64,000 nucleotides of DNA from contig NZ_FQUP01000003.1 in assembly GCF_900129325.1 (NCBI RefSeq), positions 434,001 to 498,000 of the forward strand. The letters run 5' to 3'. The notes below the pieces were generated by a model. That model made no database searches. It was not told the origin of the DNA and saw only the letters and a program-made list of their open reading frames with translations. This document shows positions 36,485-44,705 of the stretch, piece by piece. How positions within the stretch are numbered: the stretch's first letter is position 1; every line of letters begins with the position of its first letter. The DNA comes from Kaistia soli DSM 19436. Lineage in GTDB: Bacteria > Pseudomonadota > Alphaproteobacteria > Rhizobiales > Kaistiaceae. A program made the translations under genes and the position numbers.

Positions 36485-37153
36485 TCAGAATACGAACGCC
36501 TTCGGGCGCTGGAATTCCGGCAACAGCTTAACATGCGTATTAAACACCGGCCGACCGCTGATCGTTCCGCCCGTCCGCGTGAAAATTGTCGCTTTCGCCG
36601 CCAGACCGTTCACGCCGACCACGGCAACGATTCGCCCGTTCTCGGCGAGTTGCTTCTCAAGCGCTTCTGGAACGAACTCGATCGCACCCTCGATGATGAT
36701 CACGTCATAGGGTGCCTCCGCCGCATGGCCCTCGACAAGCGCACCTGAAACGACGGAGACATTGGCGATGCCGAGACGCGCGAGATTGGCGCGTGTCGCT
36801 TCGGCAAGGGCAGGATTCGGTTCGACCGCTACGACCCGGGCAGCGATGCGCGCCAGGATCGCTGACGAGTAGCCGCCGGCCGGACCAAGATCGAGCACGA
36901 TGTCAGTCGGCTTGATTTCCGCGAGCTGAACGAGGCGTGCAAGCGGCCCCGCCTCCATCACATAACGTGCCGGCTCGCCCGGTGCCGAGACCAGGAGGTC
37001 ATCGTCGAGATAGGCGAGCGGCTTCAGCGCGTCGGGCAGAAACTCCTCGCGCGGCACGGCGGAGAAAGCATCGAGCACGTCGTAGTCCGTCACATCGACG
37101 GTCCGGACCTGGCAATCCACCATCGTCACGCGTGCCTTGGTGAAATCGACCAT
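36485..37153 (-). CDS. Protein-L-isoaspartate O-methyltransferase family protein
   Basis: This 222-residue SAM-dependent methyltransferase has motif I as DLGPAGGYSSAILARI, an acidic residue in VVAVEPNP, and DVIIIEGAIE further on. True isoaspartate methyltransferases carry an I-S-Q-P segment before motif I that positions the substrate. Here the equivalent stretch reads GEPARYVMEAG, so the substrate may differ. This is the paralogue normally found beside tolC in Alphaproteobacteria. It is read in the same direction as tolC with about 207 bases between them. Confidence 0.85.
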   Translation of the reverse strand: MVDFTKARVTMVDCQVRTVDVTDYDVLDAFSAVPREEFLPDALKPLAYLDDDLLVSAPGEPARYVMEAGPLARLVQLAEIKPTDIVLDLGPAGGYSSAILARIAARVVAVEPNPALAEATRANLARLGIANVSVVSGALVEGHAAEAPYDVIIIEGAIEFVPEALEKQLAENGRIVAVVGVNGLAAKATIFTRTGGTISGRPVFNTHVKLLPEFQRPKAFVF

Positions 37154-37285
37154 GATTCCGGGATCCCATATCGATGTTGTGAGTGTTCATTGTTCAATAC
37201 CGAGCCGCGGCAGGGGTGACAAGCCGCCGCGCCGCGCCGCGGCGCCGCAGGGGGGCCAAGACAGGGGATGACGGCGAGAAAGTGC

Positions 37286-37313
37286 TTGCCTACCAGCGCA
37301 CCTTGCCTCTACA
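37286..37313 (+). promoter_or_regulatory. Candidate promoter of tRNA-Cys
   Basis: TTGCCT (37286-37291) and TCTACA (37308-37313) are 16 bases apart and end 13 bases before the tRNA 5' end. Confidence 0.45.
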
Positions 37314-37326
37314 TCCGCAACCCGAG

Positions 37327-37400
37327 GGCCTCGTGGCGGAATGGTTACGCAGAGGACTGCAAATCCTTGCATCCCGGTTCGATTCCGGGCGAGGCCTCCA
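37327..37400 (+). tRNA. tRNA-Cys (anticodon GCA), with encoded CCA
   Basis: The cloverleaf has acceptor stem GGCCTCG/CGAGGCC and a D arm with GGAATGGTTA. The anticodon stem GAGGA/TCCTT encloses loop CTGCAAA (anticodon GCA, Cys). The T arm CCCGG TTCGATT CCGGG follows, then discriminator T and CCA. Length 74 nt. Confidence 0.95.
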
Positions 37401-37492
37401 TCGCTCTAACCAAGCGAAGTCAAGCATCTGGCAGCGACTTCTCCTGCCGATTGCTTGCACCCGGTGCGTTGAGCCTACGCCGCGCATCCACT

Positions 37493-37720
37493 CTATTGCT
37501 TCAATTGTCGCGCCAGCCAGCCCATAGCAGCGAGCGACACACCGCCACCGATCAACCCCGCGACCCCGCCCCAGATGGCGCCCGAGCTGCCGTCGAGCCA
37601 GTTGCCGACCAGCACGCCGATGACGCCGAGGATGATCGGCGAAATGCATCCGATTGCAATCAATTCAGCCTCACCCTTCTGCCCTATCCTATCCAATCCG
37701 ACGTGTCCCTGACCCAGCAT
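37493..37720 (-). CDS. Small membrane protein, unknown function
   Basis: This frame of up to 75 residues contains two adjacent hydrophobic, glycine-rich segments (about residues 25-40 and 47-68: ISPIILGVIGVLVGNWL and IWGGVAGLIGGGVSLAAM), as in small glycine-zipper inner-membrane proteins. The ATG at 37720 lacks a clear ribosome site, so the real start may be further in. The hydrophobic pattern argues that it is real; function is unknown. Confidence 0.5.
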   Translation of the reverse strand: MLGQGHVGLDRIGQKGEAELIAIGCISPIILGVIGVLVGNWLDGSSGAIWGGVAGLIGGGVSLAAMGWLARQLKQ

Positions 37721-38193
37721 TTTCGCTGCGATGGTCGCCCTCGATCAAAGGGACAGCGCGGAATGAAGGGAGATCATGATCCGTGGAAGCACGATACAGC
37801 CATACTCTATTCGCTTGGGAAGACGCCTCCTCTTCCCGCGCTTCTGAGATCGAGGAATGCGGAAGGGGCTGCAAGCTGATCTCAAGGGCGCAGACACTCA
37901 TTCGCATCGCTTCGGAGGCGCTGTCTCCATCGAAACGTCAAACGTGACCTGGACCCGCTCGTATGTGCCAAAAGATACACAGTTTTGATGGTCGGTTCGC
38001 CACTATTTCCCCATTGACTCGCGAGGCCGTGATGCGCGTCTCGCAATGATGGAGCAAGCCATACCGCTTTCGGTTATTTATTGGCCTCCCAACTCTTCTT
38101 TAGAATTATGACAGTTACCTATTTTGACTGGCCTCACCTCCTTTGTCGTGCTTTTCTGTTGCGTCTCACACGATCATCTGAGGAGGAATTGAA
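37721..38193. other. 473-base gap with no supported gene
   Basis: No convincing reading frame or tRNA was found. Its right half (about 37980-38180) is clearly more AT-rich than the surroundings and contains a TTGACT at 38124-38129 without a good -10 partner. The last bases before 38194 hold a strong ribosome site. It probably contains the promoter of the small Tat-like protein gene and could hide a small RNA. Confidence 0.4.
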
Positions 38194-38457
38194 ATGTCAG
38201 AAACCAAATCGCGGCGTGAACTTGCAAATCTGGCGCTTGGCGGCGTCGCGGCGATGGGTTTGGTCGCCGCGTCGACTGCGACCGCCGAGGCCTATCAGGG
38301 GAATATGGAGCGCGCGCTGTCGTCACTCTATGACGCGCTCGGCTCGCTGCGCGAGGCAACGAGCAACAAAGGCGGTCATCGTGTCCAGGCCATGAACCTG
38401 ATCCAGCAGGCCATCTCCGAGGTCCAGCAAGGCATCGAGTTCGCCGACGATCATTAA
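38194..38457 (+). CDS. Small exported protein with Tat-like signal, unknown function
   Basis: This 87-residue protein begins with a twin-arginine-like signal (SRRELANLALGG then AAMGLVAASTATAEA). The mature part is about 55 residues of amphipathic helix, with NMERALSSLYDALGSLREA and AMNLIQQAISEVQQGIEFA. The ribosome site is excellent (GAGGAGG 8 bases before ATG). The two halves look like a helical hairpin. I recall similar short proteins across Alphaproteobacteria but no assigned function. It is a single gene before cobC, 172 bases away. Confidence 0.75.
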   Translation: MSETKSRRELANLALGGVAAMGLVAASTATAEAYQGNMERALSSLYDALGSLREATSNKGGHRVQAMNLIQQAISEVQQGIEFADDH

Positions 38458-38629
38458 TCCGCCGAACCTGCATGGGGGAGCGGCCGCTGGAGATCGCCGA
38501 CCATCTCTACCGCTGCGCTGGATACGCGGCGGTGGAGGTCAGCATGGCGACCTTGCCGGCATGGATCCTTGCGCGGCGTGTTGAATCCGGGCAAAGGCGT
38601 TCCGTCCGAAAAGCGCACAGGCTCGCCCC

Positions 38630-39646
38630 ATGCAGAGGAATGACGACGCGCCGCGCCACGGCGGCGGCCTCGCGGCCGCTTCGGCGCGTTACGGCATTGC
38701 CGTCGCGGACTGGCTCGACCTCTCGACCGGCATCAACCCCCTGCCCTATCCTGCTGCACCGCTTGAACTTTCCGCCGACACACGGCTGCCCGATCCGGCT
38801 GCGCTCGCGAAACTGATCGAGACGGCGCGAACCGCCTATGATGTCAGCGCGGCCGCCAGCATCGTGCCGGTGCCGGGCAGCGACCTTGGACTTCGCCTGC
38901 TGCCGCTGCTTGTTCCGGCCGCCCGCGTCTCGATCCTCGCACCCACCTATTCCGGGCATGGCGAAGCCTGGTCGGCAGCCGGCCACCACGTGACCGCGAT
39001 CGACCGCCTCGAGGCAGCGGCCGGGGCCGACGTCGTCGTGCTCGCCAACCCGAACAATCCCGACGGCAGGCGCCATGCGCCGGCCACCATTGGTGCCGCC
39101 GCAGCGGCGCTACCCCCGCATGGGCTCATGGTAGTCGACGAAGCCTTCTGCGATCTTGAGCCGGCGCTCAGCGTTGCGCGCGTTCTCGACGACCCGCGGA
39201 TCGTCGTGCTCCGCTCATTCGGCAAATTCTATGGGTTGGCCGGCCTCAGGCTCGGCTTCGTGCTCGGCAGGGGCGCAGCGGTGCAGCGCCTCCGGGGACT
39301 CGTGGGTGACTGGCCGCTCTCCGGGGCGGCGATCACGATCGGCACGGCCGCGCTGGCGGATCTTGGCTGGCAGGAGAGGACGCGCCGTCGCCTCGCCGCG
39401 AGCCGAGCGCAACTCGACGACCTCCTTGCCCAGCACGGGCTGTCGGTTGCGGGCGGCACGGACCTGTTCCGCCTGGTGCGCGTCGGCGACAATCAGGGCC
39501 TTCACCGGCACCTGGCCGAGATGGGCATCTGGACTCGCGTTTTCGCCGATATCCCCGGCGCGATCCGCTTCGGCCTGCCGCCCGGCGACGGATTTGGCCG
39601 TCTCGACGCGGCGCTCGGCAGGATCAGAACGCGCGGAAGGTCATGA
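38630..39646 (+). CDS. cobC: Threonine-phosphate decarboxylase (cobalamin aminopropanol pathway)
   Basis: This 338-residue PLP-dependent fold-type I enzyme makes aminopropanol phosphate for the lower ligand loop of B12. It has HGGGLAAASARYG, WLDLSTGINPLPYP and LANPNNPDGR. The Schiff-base lysine lies in RSFGKFYGLAGLRLGF, and substrate-binding Arg is in AGLRLG. No other cob gene, and no B12 riboswitch that I could recognise, lies near it, so it is detached from its pathway. ATG 38630 lacks a strong ribosome site. Its end overlaps the RAM gene on the other strand by 23 bases. Confidence 0.9.
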   Translation: MQRNDDAPRHGGGLAAASARYGIAVADWLDLSTGINPLPYPAAPLELSADTRLPDPAALAKLIETARTAYDVSAAASIVPVPGSDLGLRLLPLLVPAARVSILAPTYSGHGEAWSAAGHHVTAIDRLEAAAGADVVVLANPNNPDGRRHAPATIGAAAAALPPHGLMVVDEAFCDLEPALSVARVLDDPRIVVLRSFGKFYGLAGLRLGFVLGRGAAVQRLRGLVGDWPLSGAAITIGTAALADLGWQERTRRRLAASRAQLDDLLAQHGLSVAGGTDLFRLVRVGDNQGLHRHLAEMGIWTRVFADIPGAIRFGLPPGDGFGRLDAALGRIRTRGRS

Positions 39647-39860
39647 TGGTGCGGGTATCGCGGATGCCCTCAAAGCGCTGGATCGATTCGGTGACGAAAT
39701 GGCCGGGATCAACAGCGTCGTCGAGATAGCACTTTACCAGAAGGTCGAAATCACCCGCGGTCGAGTAGATTTCCGAGGCGATCTCGGCATCGGCGATGGC
39801 GGCCGCCACCTCATAGGCCCGGCCGAGCTCGCATTTGATCTGGACGAATACCGCTTTCAT
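39624..39860 (-). CDS. Stand-alone Lrp/AsnC ligand-binding (RAM) domain protein
   Basis: This 78-residue protein consists of a RAM domain only (MKAVFVQIKCELGRAYEVA, TAGDFDLLVKCYLD, RTIMTFRAF), with no helix-turn-helix. ATG 39860 has GGAGGG just upstream. Such single-domain proteins form octameric ligand-binding rings or mix with full Lrp proteins. The ligand is probably an amino acid. A full Lrp protein is encoded at 21.7 kb, but no link is shown. Confidence 0.85.
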   Translation of the reverse strand: MKAVFVQIKCELGRAYEVAAAIADAEIASEIYSTAGDFDLLVKCYLDDAVDPGHFVTESIQRFEGIRDTRTIMTFRAF

Positions 39861-40026
39861 CAAACCCTCCACGACGGCCGGCCTCCGGGATAGCAGGCGT
39901 CGCGCCGGCCCCGCAATGGCCCGCGGCGAAAACGGCCGTATTCGCGGAGCACGGCCTTGTCCAAGCGGCCGCCCCAGCTATCTCCCCAGATGACGCCGTC
40001 GTCGTCGCTGAGCGAGGAAACCAGCC

Positions 40027-40449
40027 ATGAAGCCTGCCGCATTGCTCGTCGCCCTTTTGATCGCAGCCACGCCCGCGATGGGGTGGGCCGAACCCTCCAA
40101 CGCCGACAAGGACGCCTTCAAGGCGCTGGTTCAGGGCCAGTTACAGGCCTTTCGCCAGGATGACGCCATGGCTGCCTATGGGCGCGCCGCGCCGGGAATC
40201 CAGCGGATGTTTCCCAGTCCGGACGTGTTCATGAACATGGTGCGGCAGGCTTATCCACCCGTCTACCGATCCGGCAGCGTCGCCTTCGGCGAGGTGGTTG
40301 AGGGGCCGGCGGGTCCGATGGAGAAGGTTTATCTCACTGCCGCCGACGGCTCGAACTGGATCGCGCTCTACAGCTTTGAGAAACAGGCTGATGGAAGCTG
40401 GAAAATCTCCGGCTGCCAGTTGCTCAAGGATACCGCGCCGACGATCTGA
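40027..40449 (+). CDS. DUF4864 domain-containing secreted protein
   Basis: This 140-residue protein has a Sec signal (residues 1-21, ending GWA before EPSNADKD) and a mature NTF2-like domain of the DUF4864 type: VQGQLQAFRQDDAMAAYGRAAPGIQ, then DGSWKISGCQLL. The family is common in Alphaproteobacteria and has no known function. It is convergent with tgt; the two stops abut. Confidence 0.85.
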   Translation: MKPAALLVALLIAATPAMGWAEPSNADKDAFKALVQGQLQAFRQDDAMAAYGRAAPGIQRMFPSPDVFMNMVRQAYPPVYRSGSVAFGEVVEGPAGPMEKVYLTAADGSNWIALYSFEKQADGSWKISGCQLLKDTAPTI

Positions 40450-41580
40450 TCAGAGCGCCGCGATATCGCCGCGCGCCCAGCCTTCCTTGGTCGAAATGCG
40501 GAACGCTTCGAAGCGCGCTTCGTCGATCGCCGCACGGATGCCTGCCATCAGGCTTTGATAATAAGCGAGATTGTTCCAGGTCAGCAGCATCGCGCCCAGC
40601 GTCTCGTTGGCCTTGAAGAGATGGTGCAGATAGGCGCGCGAATAATCGCGGCTGGCGGGGCAATCCGATGCTTCGTCCAATGGCCGGTGATCCTCGGCGT
40701 GGCGGGCGTTCTTGATGTTAACCTTGCCGAAGCGCGTGAAGGCGAGGCCATGGCGGCCGGCTCTCGTGGGCATCACGCAATCGAACATGTCGACGCCGCG
40801 CGCAACCGATTCAAGAATGTCGTCCGGCGTGCCGACACCCATCAGATAGCGCGGCTTCTCGGTCGGCAGGATCGGCGTGGTCATCGCGAGGATGCGAAGC
40901 ATCACGTCCTGTGGCTCGCCGACGGCAAGCCCGCCGATCGAATAGCCCTTGAAGTCCATCTCTCGCAGCGCCGTAGCCGATTGGGCGCGCAGCCGCTCAT
41001 TGTCGCCACCCTGCACGATACCGAAGATCGCCTTGCCCGGCTGGTCGCCGAAGGCCGCCTTGGAGCGCTCTGCCCAGCGCAGCGAGAGCTGCATAGCGCG
41101 CTCGATCTCGCTTTCCGAAGCCGGGAGCGCGACGCATTCGTCGAGCTGCATCTGGATGTCGCTGTCGAGCAGGCCCTGGATCTCCACTGAGCGCTCGGGT
41201 GTCAGCTCGTAACGGCGGCCGTCGATATGGCTCTGGAAGGTCACACCGCGCTCGTCCATCTTGCGCAGCTGCGACAGCGACATGACCTGGAAGCCGCCTG
41301 AATCAGTGAGGATCGGATGCGGCCAGTTGGCGAATGTGTGCAGGCCGCCGAGCTTCGCGACCCGCTCGGCGCCGGGCCGCAGCATCAGGTGATAGGTGTT
41401 GCCGAGGATGATGTCGGCGCCAAGCTCGCGCACCTGGCCCGGATACATCGCCTTGACCGTGCCCGCCGTGCCGACCGGCATGAAGGCGGGCGTGCGGATG
41501 GTGCCGCGCGGCATGGTGATCTCGCCGCGCCGCGCCATGCCGTCGGACTTCAGAAGCGTGAAGGTGAAGCGCTCGCTCAT
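40450..41580 (-). CDS. tgt: Queuine/preQ1 tRNA-ribosyltransferase
   Basis: This 376-residue TIM-barrel enzyme exchanges guanine 34 for preQ1 in tRNAs with GUN anticodons. The catalytic and substrate motifs [22 protein letters not shown] and [15 protein letters not shown] are intact. The C-terminal zinc site, normally C-x-C-x2-C...H, is degraded to S305, C307, S310 and N336 (SDCPAS and TWNN). The start overlaps the queA stop by 4 bases, and both belong to the coaD-ppi-ppi-queA-tgt array. Confidence 0.93.
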   Translation of the reverse strand: MSERFTFTLLKSDGMARRGEITMPRGTIRTPAFMPVGTAGTVKAMYPGQVRELGADIILGNTYHLMLRPGAERVAKLGGLHTFANWPHPILTDSGGFQVMSLSQLRKMDERGVTFQSHIDGRRYELTPERSVEIQGLLDSDIQMQLDECVALPASESEIERAMQLSLRWAERSKAAFGDQPGKAIFGIVQGGDNERLRAQSATALREMDFKGYSIGGLAVGEPQDVMLRILAMTTPILPTEKPRYLMGVGTPDDILESVARGVDMFDCVMPTRAGRHGLAFTRFGKVNIKNARHAEDHRPLDEASDCPASRDYSRAYLHHLFKANETLGAMLLTWNNLAYYQSLMAGIRAAIDEARFEAFRISTKEGWARGDIAAL

Positions 41581-42659
41581 GCGATCTCCGCGGGGAAAAG
41601 CAGCGACGCATCGCCATAGGAATAGAAGCGATAGCCGGTGGCGATCGCGTGCTCATAGGCCGCGCGCATGGTCTCGAGGCCGGAAAAGGCCGAGACGAGC
41701 ATGAACAGCGTCGAGCGCGGCAGGTGGAAATTCGTCATCAGGAGGTCGACGGCGCGGAAGCGATAGCCGGGCGTGATGAAGATGCTGGTCGGCGCGTTGA
41801 ACGGGCGGATGATTCGATCCTCGCCGGCGGCGCTTTCGAGCAGGCGCAGCGAGGTGGTGCCGACCGCGACGACGCGTCCGCCCCGCGCACGGACTTCATT
41901 CAGCGCATTCGCGGTCTCGGCCGACACCTCGCCGCGCTCGGCATGCATCCGGTGATCGGAGGTATCATCAGCCTTCACAGGCAGGAATGTGCCAGCGCCG
42001 ACATGCAGCGTCACGAAGTGGCGGGCTATGCCGCGCGCGTCCAGCCGCTCGAACAATTCGGGCGTGAAATGCAGACCGGCCGTTGGAGCCGCGACGGCAC
42101 CCTCCTCGCGGGCATAGATCGTCTGGTAATCCGTGCGGTCGCGTTCGTCCTCGCCGCGCTTCGAAGCGATATAGGGCGGCAGCGGGATATGGCCGACGCG
42201 CGCGATCGCCTCGTCGAGGGCAGGACCCGCGAGATCGAAAGCGAGCACGACCTCGCCCGCCTCGCCCTTCTCGGCAACCGTCGCTGCCAGGCCGGCGATC
42301 AGGCACGCGCGATCGGCCGTCTCTCCGAACAGGATGCGGTCGCCGGCCAGAATCTTCTTTGCGGGCCGCACGAAGGCGCGCCAGCGATCCCCCGCCTCGC
42401 GCATATGCAGCGTCACGCCGATGCCTGCGGCGACGCCGTCGCGCACGCGCTCGCCGAAAAGCTGGGCGGGAATGACGCGCGTGTCGTTGAAGACCAGCGC
42501 GTCGCCGGGCTGGAGCAGATCAGGCAGTTCGCGCGCGATCCGGTCTTCCAATGCCGCGCCCGGCCGCACAACCAGCATGCGCGCTGCATCGCGCGGCTGC
42601 GCGGGGCGCAGCGCGATCCGTTCATCCGGCAGTTCGAAATCGAAAAGGTCGACGCGCAT
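41577..42659 (-). CDS. queA: S-adenosylmethionine:tRNA ribosyltransferase-isomerase
   Basis: This 360-residue enzyme adds the epoxycyclopentane moiety from SAM to preQ1 in tRNA, giving epoxyqueuosine. It has [41 protein letters not shown] and the C-terminal [19 protein letters not shown] 42659 is the family start; an in-frame TTG lies at 42668. A hairpin followed by TTTT sits only about 16 bases before the start, which suggests control of entry into queA-tgt. Confidence 0.95.
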   Translation of the reverse strand: MRVDLFDFELPDERIALRPAQPRDAARMLVVRPGAALEDRIARELPDLLQPGDALVFNDTRVIPAQLFGERVRDGVAAGIGVTLHMREAGDRWRAFVRPAKKILAGDRILFGETADRACLIAGLAATVAEKGEAGEVVLAFDLAGPALDEAIARVGHIPLPPYIASKRGEDERDRTDYQTIYAREEGAVAAPTAGLHFTPELFERLDARGIARHFVTLHVGAGTFLPVKADDTSDHRMHAERGEVSAETANALNEVRARGGRVVAVGTTSLRLLESAAGEDRIIRPFNAPTSIFITPGYRFRAVDLLMTNFHLPRSTLFMLVSAFSGLETMRAAYEHAIATGYRFYSYGDASLLFPAEIA

Positions 42660-42671
42660 GGGATCCAAAGC

Positions 42672-42691
42672 AAAAGGCGCCTCGCGGCGCC
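42672..42691 (-). promoter_or_regulatory. Hairpin plus T tract immediately upstream of queA
   Basis: On the minus strand GGCGCC-GCGA-GGCGCC (42691-42676) is followed by TTTT (42675-42672) and then, after 12 bases, the queA ATG. It has the form of an intrinsic terminator but lies where the ribosome binds queA. It could end ppi transcripts or attenuate queA-tgt. Confidence 0.5.
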
Positions 42692-42787
42692 CGGGGTTCT
42701 AGTCGGATGAATAGGCCGTCGCAACCGGCCCTGCCCGTTGCGACTTCGAAGGAACTCCTGGGATGCCCGCAATCGCCAGCAGGAGAA

Positions 42788-42820
42788 CGCCCGGGCATCG
42801 CCTTTTGGGCGGCCCGGGCG
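42788..42820 (-). terminator. Hairpin downstream of the cytoplasmic peptidyl-prolyl isomerase gene
   Basis: CGCCCGGGC and GCCCGGGCG form a perfect 9-bp stem. A nested CGCC/GGCG stem lies inside. It begins 13 bases after the isomerase stop. No T run follows, so it may stabilise the transcript end or act with Rho. Confidence 0.5.
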
Positions 42821-42833
42821 GAATGTCAGAATC

Positions 42834-43307
42834 TTAGGCGACGTCGGCAGCGACGCGCAGGGTGACGATCTTGTCGGGATCCTTGACCGGCTCGCCGCGC
42901 TTGATCTTGTCGATGTTTTCCATGCCCTCGATGACCTTACCCCAGACGGTGTACTGGCCGTTCAGGAAGCTGGCATCGCCGAAGCAGATGAAGAACTGGC
43001 TATCGCCAGAATCCGGGCTCTGGGCACGGGCCATCGACAGCGTCCCGCGCAGATGCGGCTCGCGGTTGAATTCAGCCTTCAGCTTCTTGCCCGATCCACC
43101 CATGCCGGTGCCGGTAGGATCGCCGGTCTGCGCCATGAAGCCTTCGATGACGCGATGGAACACCACGCCGTCATAGAACTTCTCGCGCGCCAGTTCCTTG
43201 ATGCGGGCGACGTGGTTCGGGGCGAGGTCGGGGCGCAGCGCGATGACCGCCGTGCCCTTGGTCGTCTCGAGGATGAGCGTGTTTTCCGGGTCCTTGATCT
43301 CGGCCAC
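42834..43307 (-). CDS. ppiB: Peptidylprolyl isomerase, cyclophilin type, cytoplasmic
   Basis: This 157-residue cyclophilin has the active-site blocks FHRVIEGFMAQTGDPTGTG and DSGDSQFFICF. The family normally starts AEIKDPENT, and here a GTG (43307) gives that start with GGAGA 6 bases upstream. An ATG-containing extension to 43358 (MMAEAFPTPHNT...) is less likely. There is no signal peptide, so it folds proteins in the cytoplasm. It is 109 bases downstream of a secreted paralogue. Confidence 0.9.
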   Translation of the reverse strand: MAEIKDPENTLILETTKGTAVIALRPDLAPNHVARIKELAREKFYDGVVFHRVIEGFMAQTGDPTGTGMGGSGKKLKAEFNREPHLRGTLSMARAQSPDSGDSQFFICFGDASFLNGQYTVWGKVIEGMENIDKIKRGEPVKDPDKIVTLRVAADVA

Positions 43308-43416
43308 CTGGTCTCTCCATTGCGTGTTGTGCGGCGTCGGGAAGGCTTCTGCCATCATTTGGCGCCCGCCTCCACCGATTTGGCGTCTGCCGCGACGTTA
43401 TCTAGGGCGGACGACC

Positions 43417-43962
43417 TTATTTGGCGTCGGCCGCAACCTGCATCTTGATGATCTTGTCGGGATTTGCCGGCGGCTCGCCCTTCTTGATCTTGTCGACAAA
43501 TTCCATGCCGCTCACGACTTCGCCGAACACCGTATACTGGCCATCGAGGAAGCCGCCATCGGCGAACATGATGAAGAACTGCGAATTGGCGCTATCAGGA
43601 TCCTGCGCGCGGGCCATGCCGAGCGTGCCCCGCTTGAAATGCTCCTTAGAAAACTCGGCCTTGAGGTCGGGCTCGTTGGAGCCGCCGGTGCCGGTTCCCG
43701 TCGGATCGCCGGTCTGGGCCATGAAGCCATCGATGACGCGGTGGAAGACGATGCCGTTGTAGAAGCCTTCGCGGGTGAGCTTCTTGATCTGAGCCACATG
43801 CGCCGGCGCAAGGTCGGGACGCAGTTGGATGACGACGCGGCCGTCCTTGAGGTCGAGATAGATCGTGTTCTCGGGATCGAGCTTCTCGCCTGCGGCCATG
43901 GCCGGGGCGACGAAAAGGAAGGCCGCGACAAGCGCCGCAATCATGCCAAGGGTACGGTTCAA
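43417..43962 (-). CDS. Peptidylprolyl isomerase, cyclophilin type, periplasmic
   Basis: This 181-residue cyclophilin has a Sec signal peptide (MNRTLGMIAALVAAFLFVAP, cleavage near AMAA/GEKLD). It shares the catalytic blocks FHRVIDGFMAQTGDPTGTG and DSANSQFFIMF with its neighbour, so the pair is a tandem duplication with one exported copy. It lies 50 bases after coaD in the same direction. Confidence 0.93.
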   Translation of the reverse strand: MNRTLGMIAALVAAFLFVAPAMAAGEKLDPENTIYLDLKDGRVVIQLRPDLAPAHVAQIKKLTREGFYNGIVFHRVIDGFMAQTGDPTGTGTGGSNEPDLKAEFSKEHFKRGTLGMARAQDPDSANSQFFIMFADGGFLDGQYTVFGEVVSGMEFVDKIKKGEPPANPDKIIKMQVAADAK

Positions 43963-44012
43963 GGATCTCTCCGATTGTTGGATCTTCTGCGGCGCCCGAA
44001 AGGCGGGCGCGC

Positions 44013-44507
44013 TCAGGAAGCGAATTTTTGTGTCAGCTTTCGGGCGACGAAGGGCGGGACGAAGGCAGAAACATCGCCGCCGAGCTTCGCGATCTGGCGG
44101 ACCAGCGTCGCCGTGATCGGCCGCGTCTCCGGCGAGGCAGGCAGGAAGATGGTTCGGATCGCCGGGTGCATCATGCCGTTCATGCCGGCGAGCTGCATTT
44201 CATAGTCGAAGTCGGTGGCGTCCCGAAGGCCGCGCAAGATCACCGTTGCGCCAGCAGCACCAGCAGCGGTTACCGTCAGTCCATCGAACGCCGTGACCTC
44301 GACCCGCCCCGCCGCGTCCGCCAGCGTCGATGCCAGTTCCCCGATCATCGCGACGCGCTCGTCGAAGGAGAACAATGGCGCCTTGCCGGGATGGGTACCG
44401 ATCCCAACCACGACCCGATCGACCAGTGCCAGGGCACCGGCCAGGATATCGGCGTGGCCATTGGTGATCGGATCGAAAGAGCCTGGGAAGAAACCGATGC
44501 GGATCAC
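44013..44507 (-). CDS. coaD: Pantetheine-phosphate adenylyltransferase
   Basis: This 164-residue enzyme makes dephospho-CoA from phosphopantetheine and ATP, the fourth step of CoA synthesis. The nucleotidyltransferase motif [13 protein letters not shown] and the [14 protein letters not shown] block are intact. It is the first gene of the coaD-ppi-ppi-queA-tgt array. Confidence 0.96.
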   Translation of the reverse strand: MIRIGFFPGSFDPITNGHADILAGALALVDRVVVGIGTHPGKAPLFSFDERVAMIGELASTLADAAGRVEVTAFDGLTVTAAGAAGATVILRGLRDATDFDYEMQLAGMNGMMHPAIRTIFLPASPETRPITATLVRQIAKLGGDVSAFVPPFVARKLTQKFAS

Positions 44508-44575
44508 GCGGCGAAAACTCCGGGTTTGACGGACACGATCGCGAAGCTGTGACCATGCTGCCTTGGAAACTCCAA

Positions 44576-44600
44576 GGAACCGCCTCGAAATTGCGACGTT
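44576..44600 (+). promoter_or_regulatory. EcfG-type (general stress sigma factor) promoter
   Basis: GGAAC (44576-44580) and CGTT (44597-44600) are separated by exactly 16 bases. This fits the alphaproteobacterial EcfG consensus GGAAC-N16/17-CGTT. The next gene on this strand is the small membrane protein at 44706, about 100 bases downstream. Confidence 0.6.
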
Positions 44601-44705
44601 GAATGTCCAAATGAAGGGCAGACGAACGGCTTTCAGTGAAGCGGTTCATAGCTCTGATGGCGTGATGTGTCCAAGATCAAATCGGCCGCGACACGGAGAA
44701 GAGAC

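Noticed and set aside
36526-36541. TTAA-N8-TTAA resembling a CtrA site
   Set aside because: Spacing is 8 rather than 7 and it lies inside the coding part of the methyltransferase gene.
38458-38629. Search for a cobalamin riboswitch before cobC
   Set aside because: No B12-box-like sequence or matching fold was seen in this 172-base gap.
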